Source: Halorubrum ruber (lineage in GTDB: Archaea; Halobacteriota; Halobacteria; Halobacteriales; Haloferacaceae). From it: a stretch of DNA of 64,000 bases. Below are positions 1 to 7,661 of this stretch, piece after piece. The stretch's first letter is position 1, and each line of letters starts with the position of its first letter. The stretch covers positions 1,240,001-1,304,000 of the forward strand of contig NZ_CP073695.1 of NCBI RefSeq assembly GCF_018228765.1. Reading direction: 5' to 3'. Below the pieces are notes generated by a model. It saw only the letters and a list, made by a program, of their open reading frames with translations, searched no databases and was not told the origin of the DNA. Made by a program: the position numbers and the translations under genes.

Positions 1-636
1 CGCGGGCTGCTCCGGAAGAGCGCCGGGCTCGGCGCCGTCGGGGTCGCCGCCCTCGCCGGGTGTTCGGGGTCCGACGGCGACGAGCCGGCCTTCGAGGAGA
101 GGTTCGAGGACGGGCTCGGCGACTGGGAAACGGGCGCCGCGATCGGTCCTGAGGTCGACATCGACGACTTCGACTGGGAGGTCGATGTCTCCGAGACGGA
201 GGCGGTCGCGGGCGAGCGCTCGCTCCGGATCTGGAACCAGGGCGACTACGACGACGGGGTGACGTGGGCGGTCCACCCGGTCCCGATCGAGTCCGGCGAG
301 TCGTATCAGATCGAGGTGAGCGGGCAGTTCTGGAGCGAGTCGGAGTCGTTCAACACGATCCGGCACGCGCTGATGCGGCTGGCCCCCGAGCTGCCGGAGA
401 CGGAAGAGGACTTCCCGCAGCCCGGGCTCAACACGACCGACCTCGGCGAGACGCCGTACGGCGGGCTCCGCGACGCGCTGTGGCTCGCGGACGGCTGGCG
501 CGAGTACGCCTTCGAGTGGACGACCCCGGAGCTGTCGACGGACACGCTGTACCTCGCCGTCGGCACGGCCGTGATCTGGGAGGCAGACGCGACGCACTAC
601 GTCGACGACCTCTCGGTGACCGTCGAACCGCGATGA
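1..636 (+). CDS. Haloarchaeal lipoprotein, 5'-truncated
   Basis: The reading frame is open from the first base of the window, so the start lies upstream. The visible part (211 aa) begins with a hydrophobic stretch ending in L-A-G-C, a lipobox; the preceding R-G-L-L-R-K could be the remainder of a Tat signal. The mature protein is acidic and contains an ERFEDGLGDWE segment followed by beta-rich sequence, resembling carbohydrate-binding or jelly-roll extracellular domains, but I cannot name a family. It probably sits on the outer face of the membrane. Its stop overlaps the start of the next gene (ATGA at 633-636), so the two are translationally coupled. Confidence 0.75.
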   Translation, partial: RGLLRKSAGLGAVGVAALAGCSGSDGDEPAFEERFEDGLGDWETGAAIGPEVDIDDFDWEVDVSETEAVAGERSLRIWNQGDYDDGVTWAVHPVPIESGESYQIEVSGQFWSESESFNTIRHALMRLAPELPETEEDFPQPGLNTTDLGETPYGGLRDALWLADGWREYAFEWTTPELSTDTLYLAVGTAVIWEADATHYVDDLSVTVEPR

Positions 637-1718
637 GCGGGAACTCGGAGACGGCGTCGAGCGCTTCCGATGCCCCTGACGGCCCCGACGCCGAGAGCGA
701 CACCGACACCGCCGACACGATGCGCGAGCGCGCCGGCGAGAACCGCGTCAAGCTCTGGCTGCTGTTGCGCGCGAACCGACTCGTCGTCGCGGGGGTCCTG
801 ACGGTCGCCGTCTTCGTCGCGTTCGTCGCCGTCGCAGTCGGCCTCTCGCCGTCCCTCGCGGAGAAGGTCGGGTCGAGCGACCCGATCGAGACGCTGTTCG
901 CCTCGATGATCACGGCGATCGTCACCGGGGCGACGCTCGTCGTCACGATCGGACAGCTCGTGCTCACGCAGGAGAACGGCCCGCTCGGCGACCAGCAGGA
1001 GCGCATGGACGACACGCTCGCGGTCCGGGGCGACATCGCGGAACTCACTGACGGGCCGACGCCGACCGACCCGGCCGCGTTCCTCGACGCGATCCTCGGC
1101 GCCGCGGCGGAGCGCGCCCGTGACCTCCGCGACGCGGTGGACGATGAGGGAGACGACGCCGACGGGTCGAGCCGGGACGCGCTCCGAGCGGAGGTCGACG
1201 ACCTCGTGACGGGACTCACCGAGAACGCCGACGCGGTTCGCGGCCAGCTCGACGGCGCCGAGTTCGGTTCCTTCGACGTCGTGTTCGCCGCGCTCAACTT
1301 CGACTACGGGCCGAAGATCGGCCGGATCGAGCGCATCACGACCGATCACGACGAGACGCTCACGGACGACGAGCGGAACCGCCTCGGGGAGCTGAAAGAG
1401 ACGCTGTCGCTGTTCGGCCCCGCCCGCGAGCACGTCAAGACGCTGTACTTCCAGTGGGCGCTGATCGACCTCTCGCGCCTGATCTTGTACGCCGCGGTGC
1501 CGGCGCTGGTGGTCGCTGGCGTCACCCTCACCGCCGTCGACGCCGGCACGTTCCCGGGGAGCACCCTCGGCGTCGACCACGTGACGCTCGTCGTCGGCGG
1601 CGCGTTCGCCGTCTCGCTGCTCCCGTTCTCGCTTTTCGTCTCCTATCTGCTCCGCGTGCTCACCCTCGCGAAGCGCACGCTCGCCATCGGGCCGCTGGTG
1701 TTGCGCGACTCGGAGTGA
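633..1718 (+). CDS. Hypothetical four-TM membrane protein
   Basis: A 361-aa protein whose ATG overlaps the stop of the upstream lipoprotein gene (ATGA). The acidic Ser/Asp-rich N-terminus is cytosolic-like. Two hydrophobic segments follow at about residues 45-70 and 85-112, then a charged soluble region (about 120-280), then two more hydrophobic segments near the C-terminus (about 285-310 and 320-350). The 2+2 TM arrangement around a soluble domain is clear, but I do not recognise the family. The overlap with a lipoprotein gene suggests a joint envelope function; this is inference. Confidence 0.7.
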   Translation: MSGNSETASSASDAPDGPDAESDTDTADTMRERAGENRVKLWLLLRANRLVVAGVLTVAVFVAFVAVAVGLSPSLAEKVGSSDPIETLFASMITAIVTGATLVVTIGQLVLTQENGPLGDQQERMDDTLAVRGDIAELTDGPTPTDPAAFLDAILGAAAERARDLRDAVDDEGDDADGSSRDALRAEVDDLVTGLTENADAVRGQLDGAEFGSFDVVFAALNFDYGPKIGRIERITTDHDETLTDDERNRLGELKETLSLFGPAREHVKTLYFQWALIDLSRLILYAAVPALVVAGVTLTAVDAGTFPGSTLGVDHVTLVVGGAFAVSLLPFSLFVSYLLRVLTLAKRTLAIGPLVLRDSE

Positions 1719-1844
1719 GCTCGCTGTCGCTCTCGAACGTGCGGGACGCTCGGACGCGTCGGAACGTCGTCCGAGACACTACCGGGCGGGAATCTACTGA
1801 TAGGCTCGGTGGACGTGGAACCGGCCGTGTGAGCGACGAGTGAC

Positions 1845-1860
1845 CGCCGAAAAGATATAA
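1845..1860 (+). promoter_or_regulatory. TATA box of the toxin-antitoxin pair
   Basis: An AAAAGATATAAAC sequence lies about 30 bp upstream of the ATG at 1886, the usual archaeal TATA spacing for a leaderless or nearly leaderless transcript. Confidence 0.5.
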
Positions 1861-1885
1861 ACGAGAACGCGACCAATGACGACGT

Positions 1886-2161
1886 ATGAGTATCTCCCGC
1901 GACGAGGACGTCCTCGGGGGCGAACCCCGAATCGAGGGGACGAGAGTCGGCGTCCGGCACGTCGCGGCCAGGGTCGTCGATAACGACCGGTCACCCGCAC
2001 ACGTCGCAGACCAACTCGAAATCTCTCTCTCCGAGGTGTACGAGGCGCTCTCGTACTACTACGCGCACGTCGAGGAAATGCGTGAGTTCGAGCGTGAAAA
2101 CGAGGCTGCCTTCGAGCGAATTCACGAGTCATCGCTGAAGCCGAAGGAAACGATTCAGTGA
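1886..2161 (+). CDS. DUF433 family antitoxin
   Basis: A 91-aa protein with the DUF433 hallmarks: GGEPRIEGTRVGVRHVAA near the N-terminus and a winged-helix core (SPAHVADQLEISLSEVYEALSYYYAH). DUF433 proteins are usually the antitoxin partner of DUF5615 PIN-like toxins, and such a gene follows directly. The stop (TGA 2159-2161) overlaps a GTG at 2158 that would start the toxin, the typical TA coupling. It probably binds its own promoter; this is inferred from the family. Confidence 0.85.
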   Translation: MSISRDEDVLGGEPRIEGTRVGVRHVAARVVDNDRSPAHVADQLEISLSEVYEALSYYYAHVEEMREFERENEAAFERIHESSLKPKETIQ

Positions 2162-2525
2162 CGGGAGCGCGGATTCTCTTGGACGAGCACGTCGGGCGAG
2201 TGTTCGAGCGCGTGCTCAGCGAGCGGGGCTACGAGGTCGAGCAGGGAAGGACGTGTTCGGCGAGTTCACTGAGGACGCGGAGCTACTGGCGTGGTGCGGC
2301 GAGCACGGCGTCGCGCTGATGACGAACAACGCGCGGGACTTCGAGGAACTACACCGGGAGATCGACCACGCAGGGCTACTGCTCTACTACGATCAGAACC
2401 GCCCCGACGAGGATCCGGAAGGACTAGCGCGAGTCGTGGACGAAGTGTTCACCCAGTACGGGGCGACGGATATCGAAAACGAGGTCGTTGACCTCGACGA
2501 GTGGTACGACTGGCTACACGGGTGA
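2158..2525 (+). pseudogene. DUF5615 PIN-like toxin, frameshifted
   Basis: The first part (GTG at 2158) reads V-T-G-A-R-I-L-L-D-E-H-V-G-R-V-F-E-R-V-L-S-E-R-G-Y-E-V-E-Q, the typical N-terminus of a DUF5615 toxin with its acidic D-E-H motif. The remainder (FGEFTEDAELLAWCGEHGVALMTNNARDFE...) is in another frame from about 2247. One base is missing after the CAG at 2242-2244, in the G-run at 2244-2246. Restoring it gives a normal full-length toxin of about 122 aa. This is either an inactivated toxin next to an intact antitoxin or a sequencing error; two other genes here show the same type of lesion. Confidence 0.75.
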
Positions 2526-2533
2526 GTAAACTA

Positions 2534-2582
2534 CCCTACCCTACTCCCTCGGCGCTACGCGCCTCGGTCCTTGAGGGTAGGG
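2534..2582 (-). ncRNA. Right-end hairpin, probable 3' part of the TnpB guide (omega) RNA
   Basis: Downstream of tnpB, CCCTACCCT (2534-2542) pairs with AGGGTAGGG (2574-2582), enclosing an inner GGCGC/GCGCC hairpin. In IS200/605 elements the right end is transcribed as the TnpB-bound omega RNA, with the guide just beyond the element end. Assignment is by position and fold only. Confidence 0.45.
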
Positions 2583-2604
2583 CTTTGATGTGGACTCCCG
2601 GCAA

Positions 2605-3849
2605 TCAGTCGCCAGCAATAGGCTGGTAACTCTCGCCGTTCACCGTTCCACCATTCACACGCACGTCTACTGGTGCGTCTCCGCTCCCCGACTTGGGCGA
2701 GGAACGGAGGCTGTGTCTCTGTTTCCGGGCGTATCGCACCCCGATATTCTTCGCTGCATTGTAGTCCGCGTTGACCTCGTACCCGCACTTCTGGCACTCA
2801 AAGTGTTCACCGTGGCGGTTGTCTTCATGCGTGAACCCACAGTCCGTCCGAGAACAACGTTGGGACGTGTGGTTCGGCTCAACTTGCTCCACGGAGACGC
2901 CTTGCTCTGGTGCTTTGTACTCGACATACTCGGCGAGGCGTCGGAACGCCCACACGTGGTGCCACTTCGCGTATGGAAGTCGCTCACGGATGTCCGTTAA
3001 CTCCTCGAACACGATCACGTCGCAGTCGTGTTCGACGGCTTCCGAAACGATCTCGTTGGCAACCGTGTGGATGTACTGTTTCCGCCAGGCTTCTTCGCGC
3101 TTTCCGAGGCGAAGCAGGGCATTGTGTGCGGCTTGCGTGCCGCGCTGTTGCATCTCCCCACGCCGCTTCTCGAACTCGCGGCACCAATGGTCGTACTCGT
3201 CTCCCTGCCAGAACGTGCCGGTCGAAGAGACGGCGAGGCTGTTGACGCCGAGGTCGATACCGAGGACTGTTTGGTGCCCGGTATCTGCCGAAACCTCGTT
3301 ATCGTCATCATCGTCCTTCCGGGTTGTAATGTGGAAGTAGAACTCGTCAGTCGCCTTGTCGTATTGGAGTGTACTCGCCCGGAACTCATACTCGTCCGAA
3401 AGAACGTACTGTTCGTAGGGCGTCAGGCTGTCCGCCGGAAGTTCAAACTCGCACTCAACCCGCCCGTTGACGGTTGAGAGTGAAACTTTGTTCCGATAGA
3501 ACGTCGCACTCCGCTTGTCATAGAGCATACTCCACGACGTGAACTCCGGTTGGCTCACACGCTTCCCCTGTTTCCACCGTTCAACGACGCCTTTCGTCGC
3601 TTGGACGGCGCGTCGGATGGCTTCTTGAACGAGGTTCGCGGTGAGTTCAGTTTCTTCCCGCAGCTCCGCGTAGAGTGCGTCTCGCGCAGTTGAGTTCGCC
3701 GTGACGCAGTTCGTGTAGGAACGGTCGTCCCAACAGAACTCGGCAGCACGATTCGCGCAGTGAAGGAACTGTCGCGCGGATTCGTGGAGGTCGTCGCGCC
3801 GCTCGTCGGGAACGATGAGTTTGACCGGCGCGGTTCGACGCACCTCCAT
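2605..3849 (-). CDS. tnpB: RNA-guided endonuclease TnpB
   Basis: A 414-aa TnpB. An N-terminal OrfB_IS605-type region is followed by the split RuvC nuclease: D199 in GIDLGVNSLA, E282 in VFEELTDIRE, and D362 in NADYNAAKNIG. The zinc finger is formed by C332/C337 and C352/C355. All catalytic and zinc residues are present, so the protein looks active as an RNA-guided DNA nuclease using an omega RNA from its 3' end. Length is normal for the family. The ATG at 3849 sits about 30 bp from a TATA-like AAGTATATAAG. There is no adjacent tnpA. Confidence 0.93.
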   Translation of the reverse strand: MEVRRTAPVKLIVPDERRDDLHESARQFLHCANRAAEFCWDDRSYTNCVTANSTARDALYAELREETELTANLVQEAIRRAVQATKGVVERWKQGKRVSQPEFTSWSMLYDKRSATFYRNKVSLSTVNGRVECEFELPADSLTPYEQYVLSDEYEFRASTLQYDKATDEFYFHITTRKDDDDDNEVSADTGHQTVLGIDLGVNSLAVSSTGTFWQGDEYDHWCREFEKRRGEMQQRGTQAAHNALLRLGKREEAWRKQYIHTVANEIVSEAVEHDCDVIVFEELTDIRERLPYAKWHHVWAFRRLAEYVEYKAPEQGVSVEQVEPNHTSQRCSRTDCGFTHEDNRHGEHFECQKCGYEVNADYNAAKNIGVRYARKQRHSLRSSPKSGSGDAPVDVRVNGGTVNGESYQPIAGD

Positions 3850-3876
3850 ATTTCAGATTACTACATGACGGTACTT

Positions 3877-3892
3877 ATATACTTGGGAGTCG
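3877..3892 (-). promoter_or_regulatory. TATA box of tnpB
   Basis: On the minus strand AAGTATATAAG lies about 30 bp upstream of the tnpB ATG (3849), consistent with a short-leader transcript. Confidence 0.5.
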
Positions 3893-3936
3893 GGTAGCTA
3901 CTGTCGGGCGGTTGCGTCGTCGGTTGTCGGTTTCCT

Positions 3937-3979
3937 CTCCGACCTACTCGCTCGCTACACTCGCTCCTTGAGGTCGGAG
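3937..3979 (-). repeat. Left-end hairpin resembling the right-end hairpin
   Basis: CTCCGACCT (3937-3945) pairs with AGGTCGGAG (3971-3979). The loop starts ACTC and ends CTCCTTG, as in the right-end hairpin (2534-2582), but the 9-bp stem has a different sequence. No convincing gene is present from 3986 to 4292. Confidence 0.55.
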
Positions 3980-4292
3980 GCTCCACCTTGAATTATGCTG
4001 ACAGTCAACAGTTCGATGCCCGACTCTACGGCGTACCGCTTTTTGATTCCGAAATGTGCGCCCGCAACACTAACGACCGGTCTCATCTCCGGCGGCGTGC
4101 CGCGTCGACCGGGAAACCCTCGTGGCGGGCGGTCGCCTGCGCGGCGACGGGCGGGTCGCGTCAGCGACCGATGTGACGCGCCTGGGTTCTCCGCGCTGTC
4201 ATCGCTCCCATCGGGGAGTACTCGGGCGGGGACTGATGGCGCGCGCTCGACGGTAGCCGCTCGGCGCGTTTAAAAGGTCCGCTGGGGGACCG

Positions 4293-5978
4293 TCACTCTC
4301 GTTTTTCGCTTCCACCGACGCTGATCGTGTCCGCTTCCGGTTCCTGCGGCTCCGAGACCGAGACGGGGTCGATCCCGCGGCGCCCGGCGTCGAACTCCGA
4401 GAGCAGGTAGACGAGCGCGACGAGCGTCAGGACGCCGACCGGGAGCAACACGAACGGCGTAATTCCGAGGAATCCCCACACGAGCAGCAGCGCCACGGAG
4501 ACTAACCCCACGGTGACCGCGTAGTAGATCTGGGTGCGGACGTGGTCGATGAGGTCCGCGCCGGTGAACGTCGCGGACAGCACCGTCGTGTCGGAGATTG
4601 GCGAGCTGTGGTCGCCGAAGATGGCCCCGGAGAAGATGACGCCGACCATCACCGCGACGAGGGTGTGCCCCTCCGCGCCGCCGCCGGTGATCTCCCAGGC
4701 GATGGGGACCGCGATCGGGGTCATGATCCCCATCGTGCCCCACGAGGTCCCGGTCGAGAAGGCGATGAAGCCGGCGACGACCATCACGAGCGCCGGGAGG
4801 ACGGCCTGTGGAACCGTCCCGACCGTCGCCTCGGCGACGTACTGGCCCGTCTCCAGCGCGGAGATCACCTCGCCGATCCCCCACGCGAGCACGAGGATCG
4901 ACACCGCGGTGAGCATGATTCCGAACCCGTCGACGGTGTACTCCGTCGCGTCGCCGAAGCCGAAGACCCGGTAGACCTTCCCGAGGACGAACCCGGACAG
5001 CACCATGCCGAACGCGCCGATCATCAGCGCGGTCGCGAAGTCAGCGTTGATGACCGCCTCCCAGAGGCGGTCGCCCGCGCTCCCGAACTCGGCCGCGAGG
5101 AAGTCGGCGAGGAACCCGGTCGGCGCGAAGCCGCCGGACCAGAACGCGGTCCCCACTGTGACGACGATCAGGACCGCGACCGGCGCGAAGAAGTTGATCA
5201 GCCGAGGCGTCGACGCCGGCGGTTCGCCCAGCTCGCCGGCCACGTCCTGCATCGGCTCCGCGCCCTCTCGAGTGACCTGCCCGGTCGTCCACGACCGGTG
5301 TTCCGCCGTCAGCATCTCGCCGTAGTCGCGCCCCCACAGCACCACGATGGCGACCATCGCGATCGCGAGGATCGCGTACATGTTGAACGGGATCGAAGAG
5401 AGGAACACCTCGAAGGTGCTCGGCCGGTTCGCCTCGGCGACGCCCGCCTCCGCGTACCCCTCGTCGATCAGCGACAGCTGGAACGCGACCCACGAGGAGA
5501 TCCCGAGCGTGGCGACCGGGGCAGCGGTGGAGTCGACGATGTACGAGAGCTTCTCGCGGGATATCCGGAGCTGGTCGGAGACGTCTTTCATCGCCGAGCC
5601 GACGATGGCGGTGTTGGCGTAGTCGTCGAAGAAGAGGACGATCCCGAGCGCCCACGCCGCCAGCCCCGCCTTGCGCTGCGTGTCGAGGCGCTCGATCGCC
5701 CAGTCGCGGATCGCGTAGGTCCCGCCGAGGTTCCACACCAGCGCCACGCCGGAGCCGAGCAGGAGCGTGAACACGAGGATCGTCGCCTGGAACCCGTCGT
5801 CGGCGATGATCGCGGCGACGATCCAGTCGAACGTCTGGACGATCCCGAGCCCGCCCGTGTAGATCACGGCGCCCGACCAGATGCCGAGGAACAGCGAGAG
5901 GATCGCCTTGCGGGTGACGATCGCGAGCGCGATGGCGAGCAGCGGCGGGACGATCGAGAGCGCTCCGAACTCGGACAT
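4293..5978 (-). CDS. NhaC-family Na+/H+ antiporter
   Basis: A 561-aa polytopic membrane protein with about 11-13 hydrophobic segments. It carries the signature blocks of the NhaC antiporter family, including LGIVLFFDDYANTAIVGSAM, ISREKLSYIVDSTAAPVATL and a late FSTGTSWGTMGIMTPIAVP with GDHSSPISDTTVLSA. It is expected to exchange Na+ for H+ (or Na+-lactate for malate in some relatives) and to help keep cytoplasmic Na+ low. The start at 5978 is preferred to the upstream ATG at 6002 because a TTTTAAATAT box at 6001-6010 lies about 27 bp away, giving a leaderless mRNA. The acidic C-terminal tail is cytosolic. Confidence 0.88.
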   Translation of the reverse strand: MSEFGALSIVPPLLAIALAIVTRKAILSLFLGIWSGAVIYTGGLGIVQTFDWIVAAIIADDGFQATILVFTLLLGSGVALVWNLGGTYAIRDWAIERLDTQRKAGLAAWALGIVLFFDDYANTAIVGSAMKDVSDQLRISREKLSYIVDSTAAPVATLGISSWVAFQLSLIDEGYAEAGVAEANRPSTFEVFLSSIPFNMYAILAIAMVAIVVLWGRDYGEMLTAEHRSWTTGQVTREGAEPMQDVAGELGEPPASTPRLINFFAPVAVLIVVTVGTAFWSGGFAPTGFLADFLAAEFGSAGDRLWEAVINADFATALMIGAFGMVLSGFVLGKVYRVFGFGDATEYTVDGFGIMLTAVSILVLAWGIGEVISALETGQYVAEATVGTVPQAVLPALVMVVAGFIAFSTGTSWGTMGIMTPIAVPIAWEITGGGAEGHTLVAVMVGVIFSGAIFGDHSSPISDTTVLSATFTGADLIDHVRTQIYYAVTVGLVSVALLLVWGFLGITPFVLLPVGVLTLVALVYLLSEFDAGRRGIDPVSVSEPQEPEADTISVGGSEKRE

Positions 5979-6000
5979 AGCGTGCGAGTACCACGCACCC

Positions 6001-6010
6001 ATATTTAAAA
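6001..6010 (-). promoter_or_regulatory. TATA box of the NhaC-family gene
   Basis: ATATTTAAAA, about 27 bp upstream of the ATG at 5978. This spacing decides that start over the in-frame ATG at 6002, which would overlap the box. Confidence 0.6.
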
Positions 6011-6140
6011 GGTATCACCGAGCGACGGAGAACGCACGACCGCGACCGGACCGACCGGCCCGCGGGCGCGACGGGACCGCGGCCGGCGGAATCGACGCGT
6101 ATCCGAACGCACTTACGTCCCTGTCACGGACCCACGCGCA

Positions 6141-7187
6141 ATGTCTGTCCGAGTCGGCATCCTCGGCGCGACGGGCGCCGTGGGCCAGCGATTCATCCAG
6201 TTGCTCGACGACCACCCGACGTTCGACCTCGCCGCGGTCACGGCGAGCGCGGAGAGCGCGGGCGAGACGTACCGCGAGGCGGCCAAGTGGCGCGTCGACA
6301 CGCCCATCCCGGACGACGTCGCCGAGATGGAGGTCGCGGAGACGACGCCCGCGGGCATCGCGGACGACGATGTCGACCTCCTGTTCTCCTCGCTCCCCTC
6401 GGGCGTCGCGGCCGAGGTCGAGCCCGCCTTCTTGGAGGAGGGCTACGTCGTCTCCTCGAACTCCTCGAACGACCGGATGGCGGCGGACGTGCCGCTCACC
6501 ATCCCGGAGATCAACCCCGGTCACCTCGACCTGATCGAGGTCCAGCGCGACGAGCGCGGCTGGGACGGCGCCCTCGTGAAGAACCCGAACTGCTCGACGA
6601 TCACGATGGTGCCGACGCTCGCGGCGATCGACGAGTTCGGTCTTGAGAGCGTCCGCGTCTCGACGCTTCAGGCCGTCTCCGGCGCCGGCTACTCCGGTGT
6701 CACCTCGATGGAGATCATCGACAACGCCATCCCGCACATCGGCGGCGAGGAGGAGAAGATGGAGACGGAGTCGCGCAAGCTGCTCGGCGAGTTCGACGGC
6801 GCCGAGGTCAGTCTCCACGACGCCGACGTGGCGGCCTCCTGTAACCGGATCCCCACGCTCGACGGTCACTTGGAGAACGTCTTCGCCGAGTTCGCCGACG
6901 ACCCCTCCCCCGAGGACCTCCGCGAGGCGATGCGCTCGTTCGAGGGTGCCGGCGACCTCCCGAGCTCGCCCGACCAGCTGATCAAGGTGTACGGCGACGA
7001 CGAGCCCGAGCGCCCGCAGCCCCGCCTCGACCGCACGTACGCGGACGGGATGGGGATCGTCGCCGGCGGCGTCCAGTCGACGGACGCCGGCGCGAAGTAC
7101 AACTGCCTCGCGCACAACACGATCCGCGGCGCGGCCGGCGCCTCGCTGCTCAACGGCGAACTGCTCGTCGAGGAGGGGTACGTCTAA
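6141..7187 (+). CDS. asd: Aspartate-semialdehyde dehydrogenase
   Basis: A 348-aa enzyme that reduces L-aspartyl-4-phosphate to aspartate semialdehyde with NADPH, the branch point to Lys, Thr, Met and Ile. The dinucleotide-binding GATGAVG is at residues 9-15, and the catalytic cysteine is C151 in KNPNCSTITM, followed by the substrate-binding segment SGAGYSG. Length fits the archaeal/fungal-type Asd. The last 27 bases, including the TAA, are tandemly repeated downstream (7161-7349), so the gene end has been duplicated without altering the product. Confidence 0.95.
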   Translation: MSVRVGILGATGAVGQRFIQLLDDHPTFDLAAVTASAESAGETYREAAKWRVDTPIPDDVAEMEVAETTPAGIADDDVDLLFSSLPSGVAAEVEPAFLEEGYVVSSNSSNDRMAADVPLTIPEINPGHLDLIEVQRDERGWDGALVKNPNCSTITMVPTLAAIDEFGLESVRVSTLQAVSGAGYSGVTSMEIIDNAIPHIGGEEEKMETESRKLLGEFDGAEVSLHDADVAASCNRIPTLDGHLENVFAEFADDPSPEDLREAMRSFEGAGDLPSSPDQLIKVYGDDEPERPQPRLDRTYADGMGIVAGGVQSTDAGAKYNCLAHNTIRGAAGASLLNGELLVEEGYV

Positions 7188-7349
7188 CTGCTCGTCGAGG
7201 AGGGGTACGTCTAACTGCTCGTCGAGGAGGGGTACGTCTAACTGCTCGTCGAGGAGGGGTACGTCTTACTGCCAGTTGAGGAGGGGTACGTCTTACTGTC
7301 AGTTGAGGAGGAGTACGTCTTACTGCCAGTTGAGGCAGGGCGCGTCCGA
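7161..7349 (+). repeat. Seven-copy 27-bp tandem repeat at the asd 3' end
   Basis: Units start at 7161, 7188, 7215, 7242, 7269, 7296 and 7323. The first is the coding end of asd (L-L-V-E-E-G-Y-V-stop). Units 1-3 are identical, unit 4 differs at one base (TAA to TTA), and units 5-7 become progressively more divergent. The gradient suggests stepwise duplication from the gene side. Confidence 0.95.
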
Positions 7350-7427
7350 CCGAACGGCTCGGCGCGAGCGATGGCGGACGGCGAGACCGTCAAAGCCTTT
7401 ATCCTCCGCGTTCCGGTCCCGGTCGCC

Positions 7428-7634
7428 ATGTCGGAGACGACCAGATCCCTCCGTCGAGGCGTCGCCCTCCTCCTGATCCCGCTGTCCGGAGCGACCTCGC
7501 TCCCCGCGTTCGTCGAGTCCGCGCTGCCCGGCGTCTCGGACGTCGTCGGCGTCGCGCTGTTCGTCGCAGCCGTCACGTATCTCGTCGCGAGCGTCGGGCG
7601 GCAGGTCGCCGAAGCGGCCGACACGCCGCTGTAG
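7428..7634 (+). CDS. Small two-TM membrane protein
   Basis: A 68-aa protein with two hydrophobic segments (about residues 8-25 and 34-55) separated by a short loop with V-E-S-A-L-P-G. The ATG at 7428 is chosen because CCTTTATCC lies about 27-30 bp upstream; an in-frame ATG at 7371 would precede that box. I do not recognise a named family. It follows the asd repeat array on the same strand but has its own TATA box. Confidence 0.6.
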   Translation: MSETTRSLRRGVALLLIPLSGATSLPAFVESALPGVSDVVGVALFVAAVTYLVASVGRQVAEAADTPL

Positions 7635-7661
7635 TCGGGCAGCGCGGCGGCCTCGGGGGTT

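Larger units (their letters stand above)
2528..3985 (-). mobile_element. IS1341-type (TnpB-only) IS605-family element
   Basis: The tnpB gene is flanked on both sides by similar hairpins (2534-2582 and 3937-3979) in the same orientation. No tnpA is present, which defines the IS1341 type; mobility would need TnpA from elsewhere. Boundaries are estimated from the hairpins, not from an empty site. Confidence 0.65.

Noticed and set aside
3995-4273. 92-aa open frame between the TnpB element and the antiporter gene
   Set aside because: No recognisable domain, no promoter, and an Arg/Ser/Pro-rich composition typical of non-coding GC-rich sequence.
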